Positions 23,563 through 32,621 of a stretch of 64,000 nt of DNA are shown one piece after another. How positions within the stretch are numbered: the first letter of the stretch is position 1; each line of letters begins with the position of its first letter. Source of the DNA: Microbacterium oxydans (GTDB lineage Bacteria > Actinomycetota > Actinomycetes > Actinomycetales > Microbacteriaceae); NCBI RefSeq assembly GCF_006540085.1, contig NZ_BJOG01000001.1:930001-994000 (forward strand), given 5' to 3'. The notes beneath the pieces were generated by a model. The model made no database searches, was not told where the DNA came from, and saw nothing but the letters and a program-made list of their open reading frames with translations. The position numbers and the translations under genes are program-made.

Positions 23563-25275
23563 GTGACACAGACCCCCATCCCCGCTTCCGAGACACGCTC
23601 GGCTCGCGAGGTCTTCACCGCGATCTCCGGCCTCGTCGTCGGCATGTTCGTCGCCGTGCTCTCCGGCACGGTCGTGTCGACCTCGATGCCCGTCATCATC
23701 GCCGACCTCGGCGGCACCCAGTCCCAGTACACCTGGGTCATCACCGCGAGCCTTCTCGCCACCGCCGTCTCGACCCCGATCTGGGGCAAGCTGGCCGACC
23801 TTGTGGACCGCAAGGTGCTCGTCCAGATCTCCCTCATCCTCTTCACGGTCGGCACCGTGATCGCCGGCTTCTCGACCGACACGAACATGCTCATCGCCGT
23901 TCGCGTCATCCAGGGCATCGGCGTCGGCGGCCTCATGTCGCTCGTGATGATCGCCGTCGCGCTCATCATCTCCCCGCGCGAGCGCGGCAAGTACATGGGT
24001 GTCGTCGGCGGCATCATGGCCCTCGGCACGATCGGCGGCCCGCTGCTCGGCGGACTCCTCACCGACGTGTGGGGCTGGCGCTCCAACTTCTTCGTCGGCG
24101 TGCCGTTCGCGATCCTCGCCCTCGTGCTGCTGCAGTTCACGCTGCACCTGCCGAAGCCGCAGCGTGACACCAAGGTGTCGATCGACTACTTCGGCATCGT
24201 GCTGCTCGCCGTCGGCGTCTCGACCCTGCTCATCTGGGTCTCCATGGGCGGCAACCAGTTCGACTGGGACTCCTCGACGAGCATCATGCTCATCGTCACC
24301 GCGGCGGTCGCGATCGCGGCGTTCATCACGGTCGAGTTCTTCGTCAAGGAACCGATCGTGCCGATGTCGCTGTTCCGCAACCGCACCTTCACCCTGTCGG
24401 TCATCGCCTCGATCGCGATCGGCGTCTCGATGTTCGCCACCTCGGTGTTCCTCGCGCAGTACTTCCAGCTCGCCCGCGGTGCCACGCCCACCGAGTCCGG
24501 CCTCATGACCATCCCGATGATCATCGGCCAGATGGGTGCGTCGATCATCATCGGACAGCTCGTCAGCCGTTTCGGCAAGTGGAAGGGCTGGATGCTCACG
24601 GGCTCGGTCCTCGCCACCATCGGCGTCAGCCTGATGGCCACCCTGCGCTACGACACGCCGTTCCCGCTCGTCGCCGTCTACATGTTCGTGCTCGGTGCCG
24701 GACTCGGCATGGTCATGCAGAACCTCACGCTGATCGTGCAGAACGACACTGCGCCGCAGCAGCTGGGCGCTGCGTCGTCGAACGTGAACTTCTTCCGCAC
24801 GATCGCCGGCACGATCGGCGTCACCGTGATGGGGTCGCTGCTGTCCACGAGCGTCGCGAACTACATCACCGATGCGCTCGACGGTTTCGTGCCGACGACA
24901 CCTGCCGAGATCGAGGCGCTCAAGCACCTCGCCTCCGGAGACGTGCCGAAGGTCGGCCAGCTGCCCGACACCATCCGCGCGATGGTCGAGGGTGCCTACG
25001 GGCACGGCATCGCGGATGCGTTCATCATCGCGATTCCGCTCGCCGTGATCGCCATCATCGCGATCGCGTTCATCAAGAACAAGCCGCTGTCGACGAAGAA
25101 CGCCGCGGAGCAGATGCTCGAGCAGGCCGAGGAATCGGTGATCGAGGTCTCCGAGGCCGAGGTCGGCGCGTCACTCGCCACCGGATCCATCCGGATCGAC
25201 GGCGCGGAGTCGGCGTCCCCCACCACCGGGTCGGTACGCGTGCTCGAGCGCGAAGATCGGGACCAGGAGCGCTGA
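23563..25275 (+). CDS. MFS multidrug exporter, DHA2 (14-TMS) family
   Basis: The 570-residue protein has about 14 hydrophobic segments, motif A KLADLVDRKV after segment 2 and motif C-like GGPLLGGLLTDVWGWR. It belongs to the EmrB/QacA-type drug/proton antiporters. The start is GTG 23563, with AGGAGC eight bases before it; the ATG at 23521 sits inside the operator palindrome and is not a likely start. The hydrophilic tail of about 60 residues is acidic. A MarR gene starts one base after the stop, so exporter and repressor form one autoregulated operon. Confidence 0.9.
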   Translation: MTQTPIPASETRSAREVFTAISGLVVGMFVAVLSGTVVSTSMPVIIADLGGTQSQYTWVITASLLATAVSTPIWGKLADLVDRKVLVQISLILFTVGTVIAGFSTDTNMLIAVRVIQGIGVGGLMSLVMIAVALIISPRERGKYMGVVGGIMALGTIGGPLLGGLLTDVWGWRSNFFVGVPFAILALVLLQFTLHLPKPQRDTKVSIDYFGIVLLAVGVSTLLIWVSMGGNQFDWDSSTSIMLIVTAAVAIAAFITVEFFVKEPIVPMSLFRNRTFTLSVIASIAIGVSMFATSVFLAQYFQLARGATPTESGLMTIPMIIGQMGASIIIGQLVSRFGKWKGWMLTGSVLATIGVSLMATLRYDTPFPLVAVYMFVLGAGLGMVMQNLTLIVQNDTAPQQLGAASSNVNFFRTIAGTIGVTVMGSLLSTSVANYITDALDGFVPTTPAEIEALKHLASGDVPKVGQLPDTIRAMVEGAYGHGIADAFIIAIPLAVIAIIAIAFIKNKPLSTKNAAEQMLEQAEESVIEVSEAEVGASLATGSIRIDGAESASPTTGSVRVLEREDRDQER

Positions 25276-25276
25276 G

Positions 25277-25732
25277 ATGCTCGCCCCCGGAGCGGTGGAG
25301 TCGGCGGACGTCGACAGTGCGCTCGGTGACCTCCAGGCGCATCTGAACCTCATCTTCGCGAGGACCCGGTCGCTGTGGAGGGAGTCCGCGGCCCGGGTCC
25401 ACCCGGAGTTGCAGGTGGCCGGCTACAAGCTGCTCACCTTCATCGACCGGGCGGGAACCGCGAATGCGCACGAGATCGCGGAGCGGTTCGAGATGGACAA
25501 GTCGGTCATCAGCCGGCAGGTGCGGATGCTGGAGGAGCTCGGGCTGCTCGAGTCCCGCCCTGATGAGCGGGATGGGCGCCTCCGGGTGCTGAGCGCGACC
25601 CCCGTGGCATGCACCGCGCTGGCCGAGGTCCGCCGCGAGTACGGCACCCGCCTTCAGGCCGTGATCGACGAGTTGACTCCCGAGGAGATCCGGGCGGCGT
25701 CCAAGGCCTTCCGGTTGCTCGCCGAAGTCTGA
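25277..25732 (+). CDS. MarR-family transcriptional regulator (exporter repressor)
   Basis: The 151-residue protein has the MarR winged helix: GYKLLTFIDRAG, AHEIAERFEMDKSVISRQVRMLEELGLLESRPDERDGR (given in parts: AERFEMDKSVISRQVR, LGLLESRPDERDGR) and a C-terminal dimerisation helix. It directly follows the exporter, and the perfect palindrome before that exporter is of MarR size, so it is the probable repressor. The ligand is presumably an exporter substrate. It is clearly paralogous to the next gene. Confidence 0.9.
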   Translation: MLAPGAVESADVDSALGDLQAHLNLIFARTRSLWRESAARVHPELQVAGYKLLTFIDRAGTANAHEIAERFEMDKSVISRQVRMLEELGLLESRPDERDGRLRVLSATPVACTALAEVRREYGTRLQAVIDELTPEEIRAASKAFRLLAEV

Positions 25733-25750
25733 GACGAAGTCTGAGCCGAG

Positions 25751-25780
25751 GCCCCGCTGTCACGATCGACAGCGGGGCTT
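25751..25780 (+). terminator. terminator after the exporter-MarR operon
   Basis: An 11-bp perfect inverted repeat (GCCCCGCTGTC at 25751-25761 with 25768-25778) has a 6-base loop and is followed by TT. It separates the two MarR genes. Confidence 0.8.
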
Positions 25781-25798
25781 CGCCGTACACTGGCGAGC

Positions 25799-26314
25799 AT
25801 GAGCGCCTCTCCCGACGCCCCTGCCGATCGCCCTGCATCCGCCTCGACGACGGATCGGCTCGGCGACGAAGATCTCGATCAGGCCGTCACCAGGGTCGAG
25901 CAGGAGCTGGGCCGTCTGTTCGCGCGGATCCGCATCGGCTGGCGCGAGGCGGCGGCGACCGTCCACCCCGATCTGCAGCCCCTGGGATATCAGGTCCTCA
26001 CCTCCATCGCGACGGGCAAGGCGACCTCGGCTGGTGCGATCATCGAGCGCCTGCAGACCGACAAGTCCGCGGTGAGTCGTCAGGTGCGCCAGCTCGAACA
26101 GCTGGGACTCGTCGAGAGCGTGCCGGACCCGGACGACCGCAGGGCTCGCGTCCTCGTCGCGACCGATCTCGCCCAGGAGCGCGTGGCCCTCGCCCGCTCG
26201 CAGTATGAAGGACGCATCGGAGAGCGGCTGCGCAACTGGACCGCGGCCGACCTCGACCACTTCGCCGACCTGCTCGCCGGGCTCGGGGGCGGAGAGGCGC
26301 CGGCGGCGAGGTGA
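25799..26314 (+). CDS. second MarR-family transcriptional regulator
   Basis: The 171-residue protein is a close paralogue of the preceding MarR: both have ARxRxxWREAAATVHPxLQ, then a DNA-binding region (here IERLQTDKSAVSRQVRQLEQ). A -10 hexamer TACACT (25786-25791) lies seven bases before the ATG, so the message is probably leaderless and separate from the first operon, which ends in a hairpin. It may control the flavin reductase gene that follows 18 bases later. The duplication suggests sub-specialised sensing. Confidence 0.88.
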   Translation: MSASPDAPADRPASASTTDRLGDEDLDQAVTRVEQELGRLFARIRIGWREAAATVHPDLQPLGYQVLTSIATGKATSAGAIIERLQTDKSAVSRQVRQLEQLGLVESVPDPDDRRARVLVATDLAQERVALARSQYEGRIGERLRNWTAADLDHFADLLAGLGGGEAPAAR

Positions 26315-26332
26315 GACGGCCGGCGAGGTGAG

Positions 26333-27466
26333 ATGCCGGAGGGAATACAGCGCTCCGCCCGTGCCTTGTCTCCCACTGTGACTCTCTACGAACCCGCCGT
26401 CTTCGGCGCCCTGCAGCTTTCCAACCGCGTCGTGATGGCGCCCCTCACGCGCACCCGCGCAGACGACGAGGGTGTGCCGACCGAGACCATGGCGGAGTAC
26501 TACCGCCAGCGTGCGGGGCAGGGCCTGATCATCTCCGAAGGCACCTGGCCGGCTGCGGAGGGCAAGTCGTACCCTGGTCAGCCCGGCATCGTCACCCCGG
26601 CGCAGATCGACGGATGGAAGCAGATCGCCGACGCCGTGCACGACGAGGGCGGAACCATCGTCATGCAGCTCATGCACGGGGGACGCGTGGGGCACCCCGC
26701 GATCTCGGGCGAGGCGCGCGTCGTGGCCCCGAGCGCGCTCGCCGCCCCCGGACAGACGCGCACGCCGCAGGGCAAGGCCGATCTCCCGGTCGCGCATGCG
26801 CTCACCCTCGAGGAGATCCCCGTCGTCGTCGAGCAGTTCGCCCAGGCGGCGCGCAACGCGATCGCCGCGGGCTTCGACGGCGTCGAGGTGCACGGTGCGA
26901 ACGGGTACCTCGTGCACGAGTTCCTGTCTCCGGTGTCGAACACGCGTGACGACGGCTACGGCGGATCAACCGCGAACCGGGCACGCTTCGCGATCGAGGT
27001 CACGGAGGCCGTCGCTGCGGCGATCGGAGCCGATCGCACCGGCATCCGCCTTTCGCCGCAGCACAACATCCAGGGTGTGCTGGAAGAGGACGCCGCAGAC
27101 GTCCACGCGACCTACACCGCGGTCGCCGAAGGGCTCGCACCTCTCGGTCTCGCGTTCGTCGACGTGCTCCACGTAGACCCCGCCGGCGAGCTCGTGCAGC
27201 ACATCCGCCGCACGGCCGGTGCGCCGCTGATCGTCAACACCGGCTTCGGGATCGACACGACCAGGGATGCCGCCGAGAGCCTCGTGGACGACGGGTGGGC
27301 GGATGCCGTCGCCGCCGGCCGTCCCGTGATCGCCAACCCCGACCTGGTGGAGCGCTGGACCCAGGGGGCCGAGCTCAACCCTCCGCGCCCCGAGCTGTTC
27401 TACGGTCGCACGGCCGAGGGGTACACCGACTACCCGTCGCTGGAGTCGGTCCGCGCCGGAGTCTGA
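26333..27466 (+). CDS. alkene reductase, old yellow enzyme family (FMN)
   Basis: The 377-residue barrel protein reduces activated C=C bonds of enones, maleimides or nitro compounds with NAD(P)H. Visible family parts are LSNRVVMAPLTRTRA, the FMN site GLIISEGTWP, VMQLMHGGRVGHP, and HGANGYLVHEFLSPVSNTRDDGYGG with the active-site His and Asn. A GTG at 26378 would start directly at MTLYEPAVFG, which is where most homologues begin; ATG 26333 follows GAGGTGAG. It lies downstream of the second MarR and may be its target, a known arrangement for electrophile sensing. Confidence 0.9.
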   Translation: MPEGIQRSARALSPTVTLYEPAVFGALQLSNRVVMAPLTRTRADDEGVPTETMAEYYRQRAGQGLIISEGTWPAAEGKSYPGQPGIVTPAQIDGWKQIADAVHDEGGTIVMQLMHGGRVGHPAISGEARVVAPSALAAPGQTRTPQGKADLPVAHALTLEEIPVVVEQFAQAARNAIAAGFDGVEVHGANGYLVHEFLSPVSNTRDDGYGGSTANRARFAIEVTEAVAAAIGADRTGIRLSPQHNIQGVLEEDAADVHATYTAVAEGLAPLGLAFVDVLHVDPAGELVQHIRRTAGAPLIVNTGFGIDTTRDAAESLVDDGWADAVAAGRPVIANPDLVERWTQGAELNPPRPELFYGRTAEGYTDYPSLESVRAGV

Positions 27467-27481
27467 GGCGGCGCGCTCGCC

Positions 27482-28267
27482 TCAGAGCACGATGTCCTTC
27501 GCCGTGTCGAGGGGCAGCCATCCCGTCTCACGGGCGCCCGGTCGCGCGAGCACGTCGGCCTCGGTCAGTGCGCCGAGGTCGACGCCGGTGAGGGCGGCGA
27601 TGTCGATGATCGGCACCTGGAACGTGCGGAAGCCGCCGAGCGGCGGGACGGCTTTCTGCTCCTCGCGGGTGTCGACCAGGTCGGACTGATCGAGGACGAA
27701 GCCGGCTGCGGCGAGCCCATCCGGTCCTCGCCAGGCCGCCACCTTCCAGAACCGGAGCGGCACTCGGATGCCGCGGTAGGGAGGGTCGCTGTCCTCGAGC
27801 ACCGGCGCGGTGAACACCGACACCCGCTGGTCGGTGCTCTCCGCATAGGCGAGCACGTGATCCTCCAGGCCGAGCCAGAGCTCCTTGGACTGGTTGAACC
27901 CGGCCGCCTGCGGAGCCGCGTTCGGGTAGAAGAAGGTCGCTTCGCTGGCCGCGCGGGCGGTGGCAGGCGGTCCCCAGCCCGGATCGCGTCGGCGCACGAG
28001 GTGTCCGCGGTCGAGATCGTTGCGGGCGTACACCTCGGGCCCGGTCTGCTCGTCGGGCCGCAGGCGTTCGTCCAGCCGCCAGTCGCCGGTGCGGGGGAGG
28101 CTCTGCAACGTGGCGCCGTCGATGTTCACGGCCGTGACCGCTGCCAGGCGCCGCTCAGGGTCGAGCAGCACCGTGAACCGGGGGTAAGGGAGTGTGCGCA
28201 CGTCGTGCGCAGGGCGCGGGAGGGGGAGGGGCGTCCCGAGGAACTCCGCGTCGTAGCCGTCGCTCAT
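27482..28267 (-). CDS. DNA/RNA non-specific endonuclease (NUC1 family)
   Basis: The 261-residue protein carries the beta-beta-alpha metal nuclease motif DRGH (ARNDLDRGHLVRRRDPGWG near residue 85) followed by FYPNAAPQAAGFNQS with the Asn that completes the metal site. It ends with a region typical of the family (FRTFQVPIIDIAALTG). There is no signal peptide, unlike secreted relatives. The start ATG 28267 was chosen by the MSDGYDAEF N-terminus. It diverges from the MocR gene. A possible role is in nucleotide salvage or as a toxin-like effector, but no immunity gene is evident. Confidence 0.85.
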   Translation of the reverse strand: MSDGYDAEFLGTPLPLPRPAHDVRTLPYPRFTVLLDPERRLAAVTAVNIDGATLQSLPRTGDWRLDERLRPDEQTGPEVYARNDLDRGHLVRRRDPGWGPPATARAASEATFFYPNAAPQAAGFNQSKELWLGLEDHVLAYAESTDQRVSVFTAPVLEDSDPPYRGIRVPLRFWKVAAWRGPDGLAAAGFVLDQSDLVDTREEQKAVPPLGGFRTFQVPIIDIAALTGVDLGALTEADVLARPGARETGWLPLDTAKDIVL

Positions 28268-28330
28268 GGTCCCATCGTGCACCGGGCCTCCGACGCGCAC
28301 CCGTTCGATCTCGAAAACAACGGGTCGAGT

Positions 28331-28360
28331 TTTGACATAGGTCAAACGATCCCCTACGGT
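28331..28360 (+). promoter_or_regulatory. MocR operator site 1 and promoter
   Basis: The palindrome TTTGACATAGGTCAAA (28331-28346; its complement reads TTTGACCTATGTCAAA) overlaps a near-perfect promoter: -35 TTGACA at 28332-28337 and -10 TACGGT at 28355-28360, spaced 17 bases. The ATG of the regulator follows six bases later, so the mRNA is leaderless and autoregulated. The same palindrome with the same CTAT centre occurs at 34466 and 36567. Confidence 0.75.
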
Positions 28361-28366
28361 CGAAGC

Positions 28367-29728
28367 ATGGCTCAGGCACCCGATCGTGAAGAAGTCTCGG
28401 AGGCGATCGTGGGCTCGACCGCTGCGGAGATCTCCGAGAGCGTGCGCGACCTCGTCGAGCGCGGGGCCTATGCTCCGGGCGATCAGCTGCCGCCCGTGCG
28501 TTCCCTCGCGGCCCGCCTCGGCGTGAACCGGAACACGGTGCTGGCCGCCTATCGATCGCTGGTCACCGCGCGCATCGCCGCCACGGGCGGTCGCACCGGG
28601 ACCACCGTGCTCGGGCCGGCGGAGAATCATGACGAGGGGTTCACCCCGGGCTCGGTGCTGCGCGACATCGGCAGCGGCAACCCCGATGCCGCGCGTCTTC
28701 CCGACCTCGCGGCCGCGTTCGCCACGGTCACCCCGGGGCACGTGCTCTACGGCGAATCGGTGATAGACCCCGACCTGGCCGAATGGGCGACCGACTGGAT
28801 CGCCGCCGATCACCCGCGTCCGTTCCGGCTGTCGATCACCGCAGGAGCGGTGGACGCCGTCGAGCGTCTCCTCGCGCAGACGCTCGTGCAGGGCGACCGG
28901 GTCGGCCTCGAGGATCCGTGCTTCCTCTCCAGCATCCACACGGCGCGGCTCGCCGGATATGTGCCGGTCGCCATCCCGGTCGATCGCGAGGGCATGACCG
29001 TCGCGGGCCTGAGGGCTGCACTCGAGAGCGGTGCGCGCGCGATCGTCTGCACCCCTCGCGCGCACAACCCCACGGGCGTCGGCACCAGCGCGACCAGGGC
29101 TCTCGCGCTGCGCGAAGTCCTCGCCGACCATCCTCATGTCCTGGTCATCGAAGACGACCACTTCTCGCTGCTCGACCCCACGCCCTACGCCAGCATCATC
29201 GCGCCGACGCAGCAGCGGTGGGCGCTGGTGCGTTCGGTGTCGAAGTTCCTGGGGCCGGACATGCGCCTGGCGGTCACGGCATCCGATCCGGTGACCGCGC
29301 GACGTCTCGCGTTGCGGCTCAGCCCCGGAACGATGTGGGTGAGTCATGTGATGCAGCGGCTTGCGGCAGCGATGCTGCGCGATGACGAGGTGCAGCGGTC
29401 GATCGTCGCAGCGGGCGAGCACTATGCCGGACGGAACGAGGCCTTCGTGTCGAAGCTCGATGCGCGCGGAGTCCAGGCGCAGGCGGACAGTGGCCTCAAC
29501 GTGTGGGTCGATGTCCGCGACGATGCGACCAAGGTCGGTCGACGTCTCGCGTCGCGCGGGTGGCTCGTGCGGCCCGGCTCCGAGTTCGCCCTGGACACCG
29601 AGAGCGCGCAGGGCTCCACGCATCTCCGTCTGACCGTGCACGCCCTCGATGATGCCGAGGCTCAGCGACTCGTGGACGATCTCGTGGCTGTGGCCGGCGG
29701 GTCGCACTCGTCCGGAGCGGACGCATGA
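28367..29728 (+). CDS. MocR-type regulator (GntR helix-turn-helix fused to aminotransferase fold)
   Basis: The 453-residue protein has a GntR winged helix (residues about 10-80: YAPGDQLPPVRSLAARLGVNRNTVLAAYRSL in pieces PGDQLPPVRSLAARLGV and NRNTVLAAYRSL) followed by an aminotransferase class I domain. PLP-site features are HNPTG near residue 235, EDDHFSLL, and the Lys in SVSKFLGPDMR near residue 294. Known MocR proteins (GabR, PdxR, TauR) sense PLP or its adducts and control GABA use or vitamin B6 synthesis. It overlaps the next aminotransferase gene (ATGATG/TGA). It is the best candidate to bind the three shared palindromes in this region. Confidence 0.88.
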   Translation: MAQAPDREEVSEAIVGSTAAEISESVRDLVERGAYAPGDQLPPVRSLAARLGVNRNTVLAAYRSLVTARIAATGGRTGTTVLGPAENHDEGFTPGSVLRDIGSGNPDAARLPDLAAAFATVTPGHVLYGESVIDPDLAEWATDWIAADHPRPFRLSITAGAVDAVERLLAQTLVQGDRVGLEDPCFLSSIHTARLAGYVPVAIPVDREGMTVAGLRAALESGARAIVCTPRAHNPTGVGTSATRALALREVLADHPHVLVIEDDHFSLLDPTPYASIIAPTQQRWALVRSVSKFLGPDMRLAVTASDPVTARRLALRLSPGTMWVSHVMQRLAAAMLRDDEVQRSIVAAGEHYAGRNEAFVSKLDARGVQAQADSGLNVWVDVRDDATKVGRRLASRGWLVRPGSEFALDTESAQGSTHLRLTVHALDDAEAQRLVDDLVAVAGGSHSSGADA

Positions 29729-30975
29729 TGGCCGGCCGGCGTCGGGGCGCCGAATCGCGCATCGGCCGCTCTTCGCGCCTGGAAGGTGTGCTGTACGACC
29801 TGCGTGGCCCGGTCGCCGACCGGGCGGCCGAGCTGGAGAAGCGCGGGGAGTCCATCCTCCGTCTCAACATCGGCAACCCGGCACCGTTCGGGTTCGATGC
29901 TCCTCCGGCCATCGTCGAGGCGCTCCGCTCAGCCCTGCCCCATGCGCACGGCTACTCCGAGTCCGCGGGGCTTCCGGAGACGCGCGAGGCGATCAGCGCG
30001 CACTATGCCCTCCGCCCGGGCTTCCCCGCGCTTGCCATCGATGACATCACCGTCGGCAACGGTGTCTCGGAACTCGTGGGCCTCACGCTGCAGGCGTTGC
30101 TCGAGCCCGGCGACGAGGTGCTGATCCCGAGTCCCGACTACCCGCTGTGGACGGCATCGACGGTGCTGGCCGGTGGGCGGGCGGTGCACTACCCGTGCAT
30201 CGAAGCCGAGGGGTGGGCGCCGGACCTCGCGGCGATGGAGGCGTCGATCGGTCCTCGGACTGCGGCCATCGTCGTGATCAACCCGAACAACCCGACCGGC
30301 GCGGTGTACGGGCGACAGGTTCTCGAGCAGATCGCCGAGCTCGCGCGGCGGCATGGCCTGCTGCTGCTCTCCGACGAGATCTACGACCGCGTCGTCTACC
30401 CGGGGTACGAGCACGTCTCAACTGCACAGGTCGCTCCTGACGTGCCCTGCGTCACCTTCGCGGGACTCTCGAAGACGCACCGGGTCGCGGGGTATCGCGC
30501 CGCGTGGATGACCGCGACCGGATTCCACTCCGACGATCCCTTCCTCTCCGGGGTGCGTCTGCTCGCCTCGATGCGCATGTGCGCCTCCGTTCCGGCGCAG
30601 CACGCGATCACCGCGGCGCTGACCCATGATGCCTCGCTCGACGAGCTGGTCGCGCAGGACGGACGGCTCACCCGGCAGCGGGATGCCGCACTCGACGCAC
30701 TCGGCGGGATTGCCGGGTTGGACGTGCAGGTGGCGGGCGGGGGACTGTACCTGTTCCCTCGACTCGACCCGGAGGTGCACGGCATCGTCGACGACGAGCG
30801 GCTGGTGCTGGACTTCCTCGACGCCGAGCGGATCCTCCTCGTGCATGGGCGGGCCTTCAATCTGCAGACTCCCGATCACCTCCGCATCGCCTTCCTCCCG
30901 GAGGCCGATGTGCTCACCGATGCACTCCGCCGTCTCGGTGCCTTCCTGGACGGGTACTCACCGCCTCAGCGCTGA
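29725..30975 (+). CDS. class I aminotransferase, alanine aminotransferase (AlaT)-like
   Basis: The 416-residue PLP enzyme has the conserved parts LNIGNPAPFGFDAP, NPNNPTGAVY, SDEIYDRVVYPG, the PLP Lys in GLSKTHRVAGYR near residue 249, and LRIAFLP near the end with the substrate-binding Arg. It most resembles alanine/valine-pyruvate aminotransferases of actinobacteria. Its start overlaps the MocR stop, so it is coupled to the regulator and transcribed with it. Given the context it may take a less common amine donor. Confidence 0.88.
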   Translation: MMAGRRRGAESRIGRSSRLEGVLYDLRGPVADRAAELEKRGESILRLNIGNPAPFGFDAPPAIVEALRSALPHAHGYSESAGLPETREAISAHYALRPGFPALAIDDITVGNGVSELVGLTLQALLEPGDEVLIPSPDYPLWTASTVLAGGRAVHYPCIEAEGWAPDLAAMEASIGPRTAAIVVINPNNPTGAVYGRQVLEQIAELARRHGLLLLSDEIYDRVVYPGYEHVSTAQVAPDVPCVTFAGLSKTHRVAGYRAAWMTATGFHSDDPFLSGVRLLASMRMCASVPAQHAITAALTHDASLDELVAQDGRLTRQRDAALDALGGIAGLDVQVAGGGLYLFPRLDPEVHGIVDDERLVLDFLDAERILLVHGRAFNLQTPDHLRIAFLPEADVLTDALRRLGAFLDGYSPPQR

Positions 30976-30988
30976 GCTCGTCCGACCC

Positions 30989-31059
30989 GGTGGAGTGACC
31001 GAGTGGCCAGGTCGCGGTCCGCAAGACCGTGCACGCAGGTTCGATTCCTGCCTCCACCT
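30989..31059 (+). tRNA. tRNA-Cys (GCA)
   Basis: The 71-base cloverleaf can be folded by eye: acceptor GGTGGAG/CTCCACC, D-arm closed by ACC/GGT, anticodon stem GCGGT/ACCGT around the loop CCGCAAG with anticodon GCA, and T-arm GCAGG-TTCGATT-CCTGC. The discriminator base is T at 31059, as expected for tRNA-Cys. CCA is not encoded. Confidence 0.95.
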
Positions 31060-31089
31060 CTCAACGGCCCGGCGCCGGAACGCACACCC

Positions 31090-31941
31090 TCAGGCGGCCA
31101 GCGTCAGCCACGTCCTCGGCGAGTGTCCGATGCGCTGGGCGAAGACCCGAGAAAAGGCGGAGGAGCTCGCGTAGCCGAGCTGCGCCGCGACCGCGCTCAC
31201 CGACATGCCGCCACGCAGCTGCTCCTGTGCGATCGTGAGCCGCCACTCGGTGAGGTAGTCGCCGGGCGAGCGTCCGAGCACCTCCTTGAATCGCGCGGCG
31301 AACGCGCTGCGCGACATGTTCGCCGTGCGGGCGAGGGACTCCAGGCTCCACGCTTCCCCCGGTTCCTCGTGCATGGCGACGAGCGCGGGGGCGAGCCGCT
31401 CGTCGGCGAGGCCGGGGATGAGCCCCGGTGCGAGGTCGAGCTGCTCTGCGTGATCGAGCATCCATCGAAGCAGCTGGATGAGCACGACCTCGAACATGCG
31501 GTCCGCCACCAGCGGGCGTCCGCACCGCACATTGTCGACCTCAGAGAACATCAGGTCGAGTGCGGGGCCGAGAGTCTCGACCTCATCGAGGGGCAGCACG
31601 ATCGACGATGGCAGTGTGCGGACCAGCGGGTGGGTCGCGCCGCCGTCGAAATCGAGAGTCGCGCAGGCGAAGTCGGACTCCTCGGTCGGCGCGTTCAGGA
31701 ACGAGTGGTCGACCGGCCGCGGGAAGAACAGCAGGCTCGGCCGTGAGATGAGCGCGCGCTCGCTGCTGCCGTCGGCCCGACGATGCGTCACCTCCATCTC
31801 GCCTCGTCGCAGCACGTGCAGGAAACCGTGTCCGCCGCTCGCCGGGAACACCGTCGTGCCGCACAGCGGCCCGTTGTGGAACAGCCGCGTGCGCACGCGG
31901 AACCGCTCGAGGAGGGGAGAGAGGCGATCGATATCGGACAC
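31090..31941 (-). CDS. AraC-family transcriptional regulator
   Basis: The 283-residue protein has an N-terminal cupin-like sensor (residues about 15-110; GGHGFLHVLRRGEMEV) and the double helix-turn-helix at the C-terminus (SLESLARTANMSRSAFAARFKEV, GYASSSAFSRVFAQRIGHSPR). AraC proteins of this cupin_6 type often regulate a neighbouring oxidoreductase. It diverges from the carboxymuconolactone decarboxylase-like gene and probably controls it. Start ATG 31941. Confidence 0.88.
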   Translation of the reverse strand: MSDIDRLSPLLERFRVRTRLFHNGPLCGTTVFPASGGHGFLHVLRRGEMEVTHRRADGSSERALISRPSLLFFPRPVDHSFLNAPTEESDFACATLDFDGGATHPLVRTLPSSIVLPLDEVETLGPALDLMFSEVDNVRCGRPLVADRMFEVVLIQLLRWMLDHAEQLDLAPGLIPGLADERLAPALVAMHEEPGEAWSLESLARTANMSRSAFAARFKEVLGRSPGDYLTEWRLTIAQEQLRGGMSVSAVAAQLGYASSSAFSRVFAQRIGHSPRTWLTLAA

Positions 31942-32064
31942 GCTCCCAGTATCCAGGACGATATGTCATGAAAGCAAGACGTTATGGTGCGCATCGTCCA
32001 GTCGTTGTCGAAAGACTGGAGTCGGCTCGGATCCGGGCCGACTCGACAACCGAAGGAGCATCCC

Positions 32065-32610
32065 GTGCCCAACGTCCCTCTCATCGACCGCGACAACGCC
32101 ACCGGAAACGTCAAGGAACAGCTCGATCAGATCGCCGGCGCCTTCGGGGCCGTACCCGCGATGTTCCGCGCCGTCGCCAACTCTCCCGCGGCTCTCACCA
32201 GCATGTGGGGGGCGTTCGGCGCCTTCGGCGGCGGCTCGCTCGGTCCGGCCATCGGCGAGCAGATCGCCGTGGCCGTCGCCGACCGGAACTCCTGCCAGTA
32301 CTGCCTCGCCGCGCACACCGCCCTCGGCAAGAAGGCGGGCCTCAGCCGTGAGGCCCTCACCGCCGCGCAGAGCGGCGAGTCCGACGACCCGCGCACGGCG
32401 GCGCTGCTCGCGTTCGCGCTCAAGCTGGTGGAGGAGCGCGGTCAGGTGTCGTCGGCGGATGTCGACGCGGTGCGCGCGCAGGGGTGGACCGACGAGCAGA
32501 TCGTCGAGACGATCGCCCAGGTCGCGCTGAACCTGTTCACGAACTACGTGAACATCGCTCTCGACGTCCCGATCGACTTCCCGAGCGTGGCTCTTCGTCG
32601 CGCGAGCTGA
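32065..32610 (+). CDS. carboxymuconolactone decarboxylase/AhpD-like peroxidase family protein
   Basis: The 181-residue helical protein carries the redox motif CQYCLAAH (near residue 76), which in AhpD-type proteins is a CxxC peroxidase or disulfide reductase site with a proton-relay His. ALNLFTNYVNIALD near the C-terminus is typical of the actinobacterial branch. The start is GTG 32065 with GAAGGAG six bases before it. A divergent AraC gene suggests induction by an oxidant or aldehyde. Decarboxylase function is unlikely because the CxxC is present. Confidence 0.85.
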   Translation: MPNVPLIDRDNATGNVKEQLDQIAGAFGAVPAMFRAVANSPAALTSMWGAFGAFGGGSLGPAIGEQIAVAVADRNSCQYCLAAHTALGKKAGLSREALTAAQSGESDDPRTAALLAFALKLVEERGQVSSADVDAVRAQGWTDEQIVETIAQVALNLFTNYVNIALDVPIDFPSVALRRAS

Positions 32611-32621
32611 GCGCTGTCGCA

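Noticed and set aside
22537-25005. A single minus-strand frame covering the hydrolase and the whole exporter region
   Set aside because: Only the part up to GTG 23433 resembles a hydrolase; the rest is antisense to the MFS gene and rich in His, Asp and Glu.
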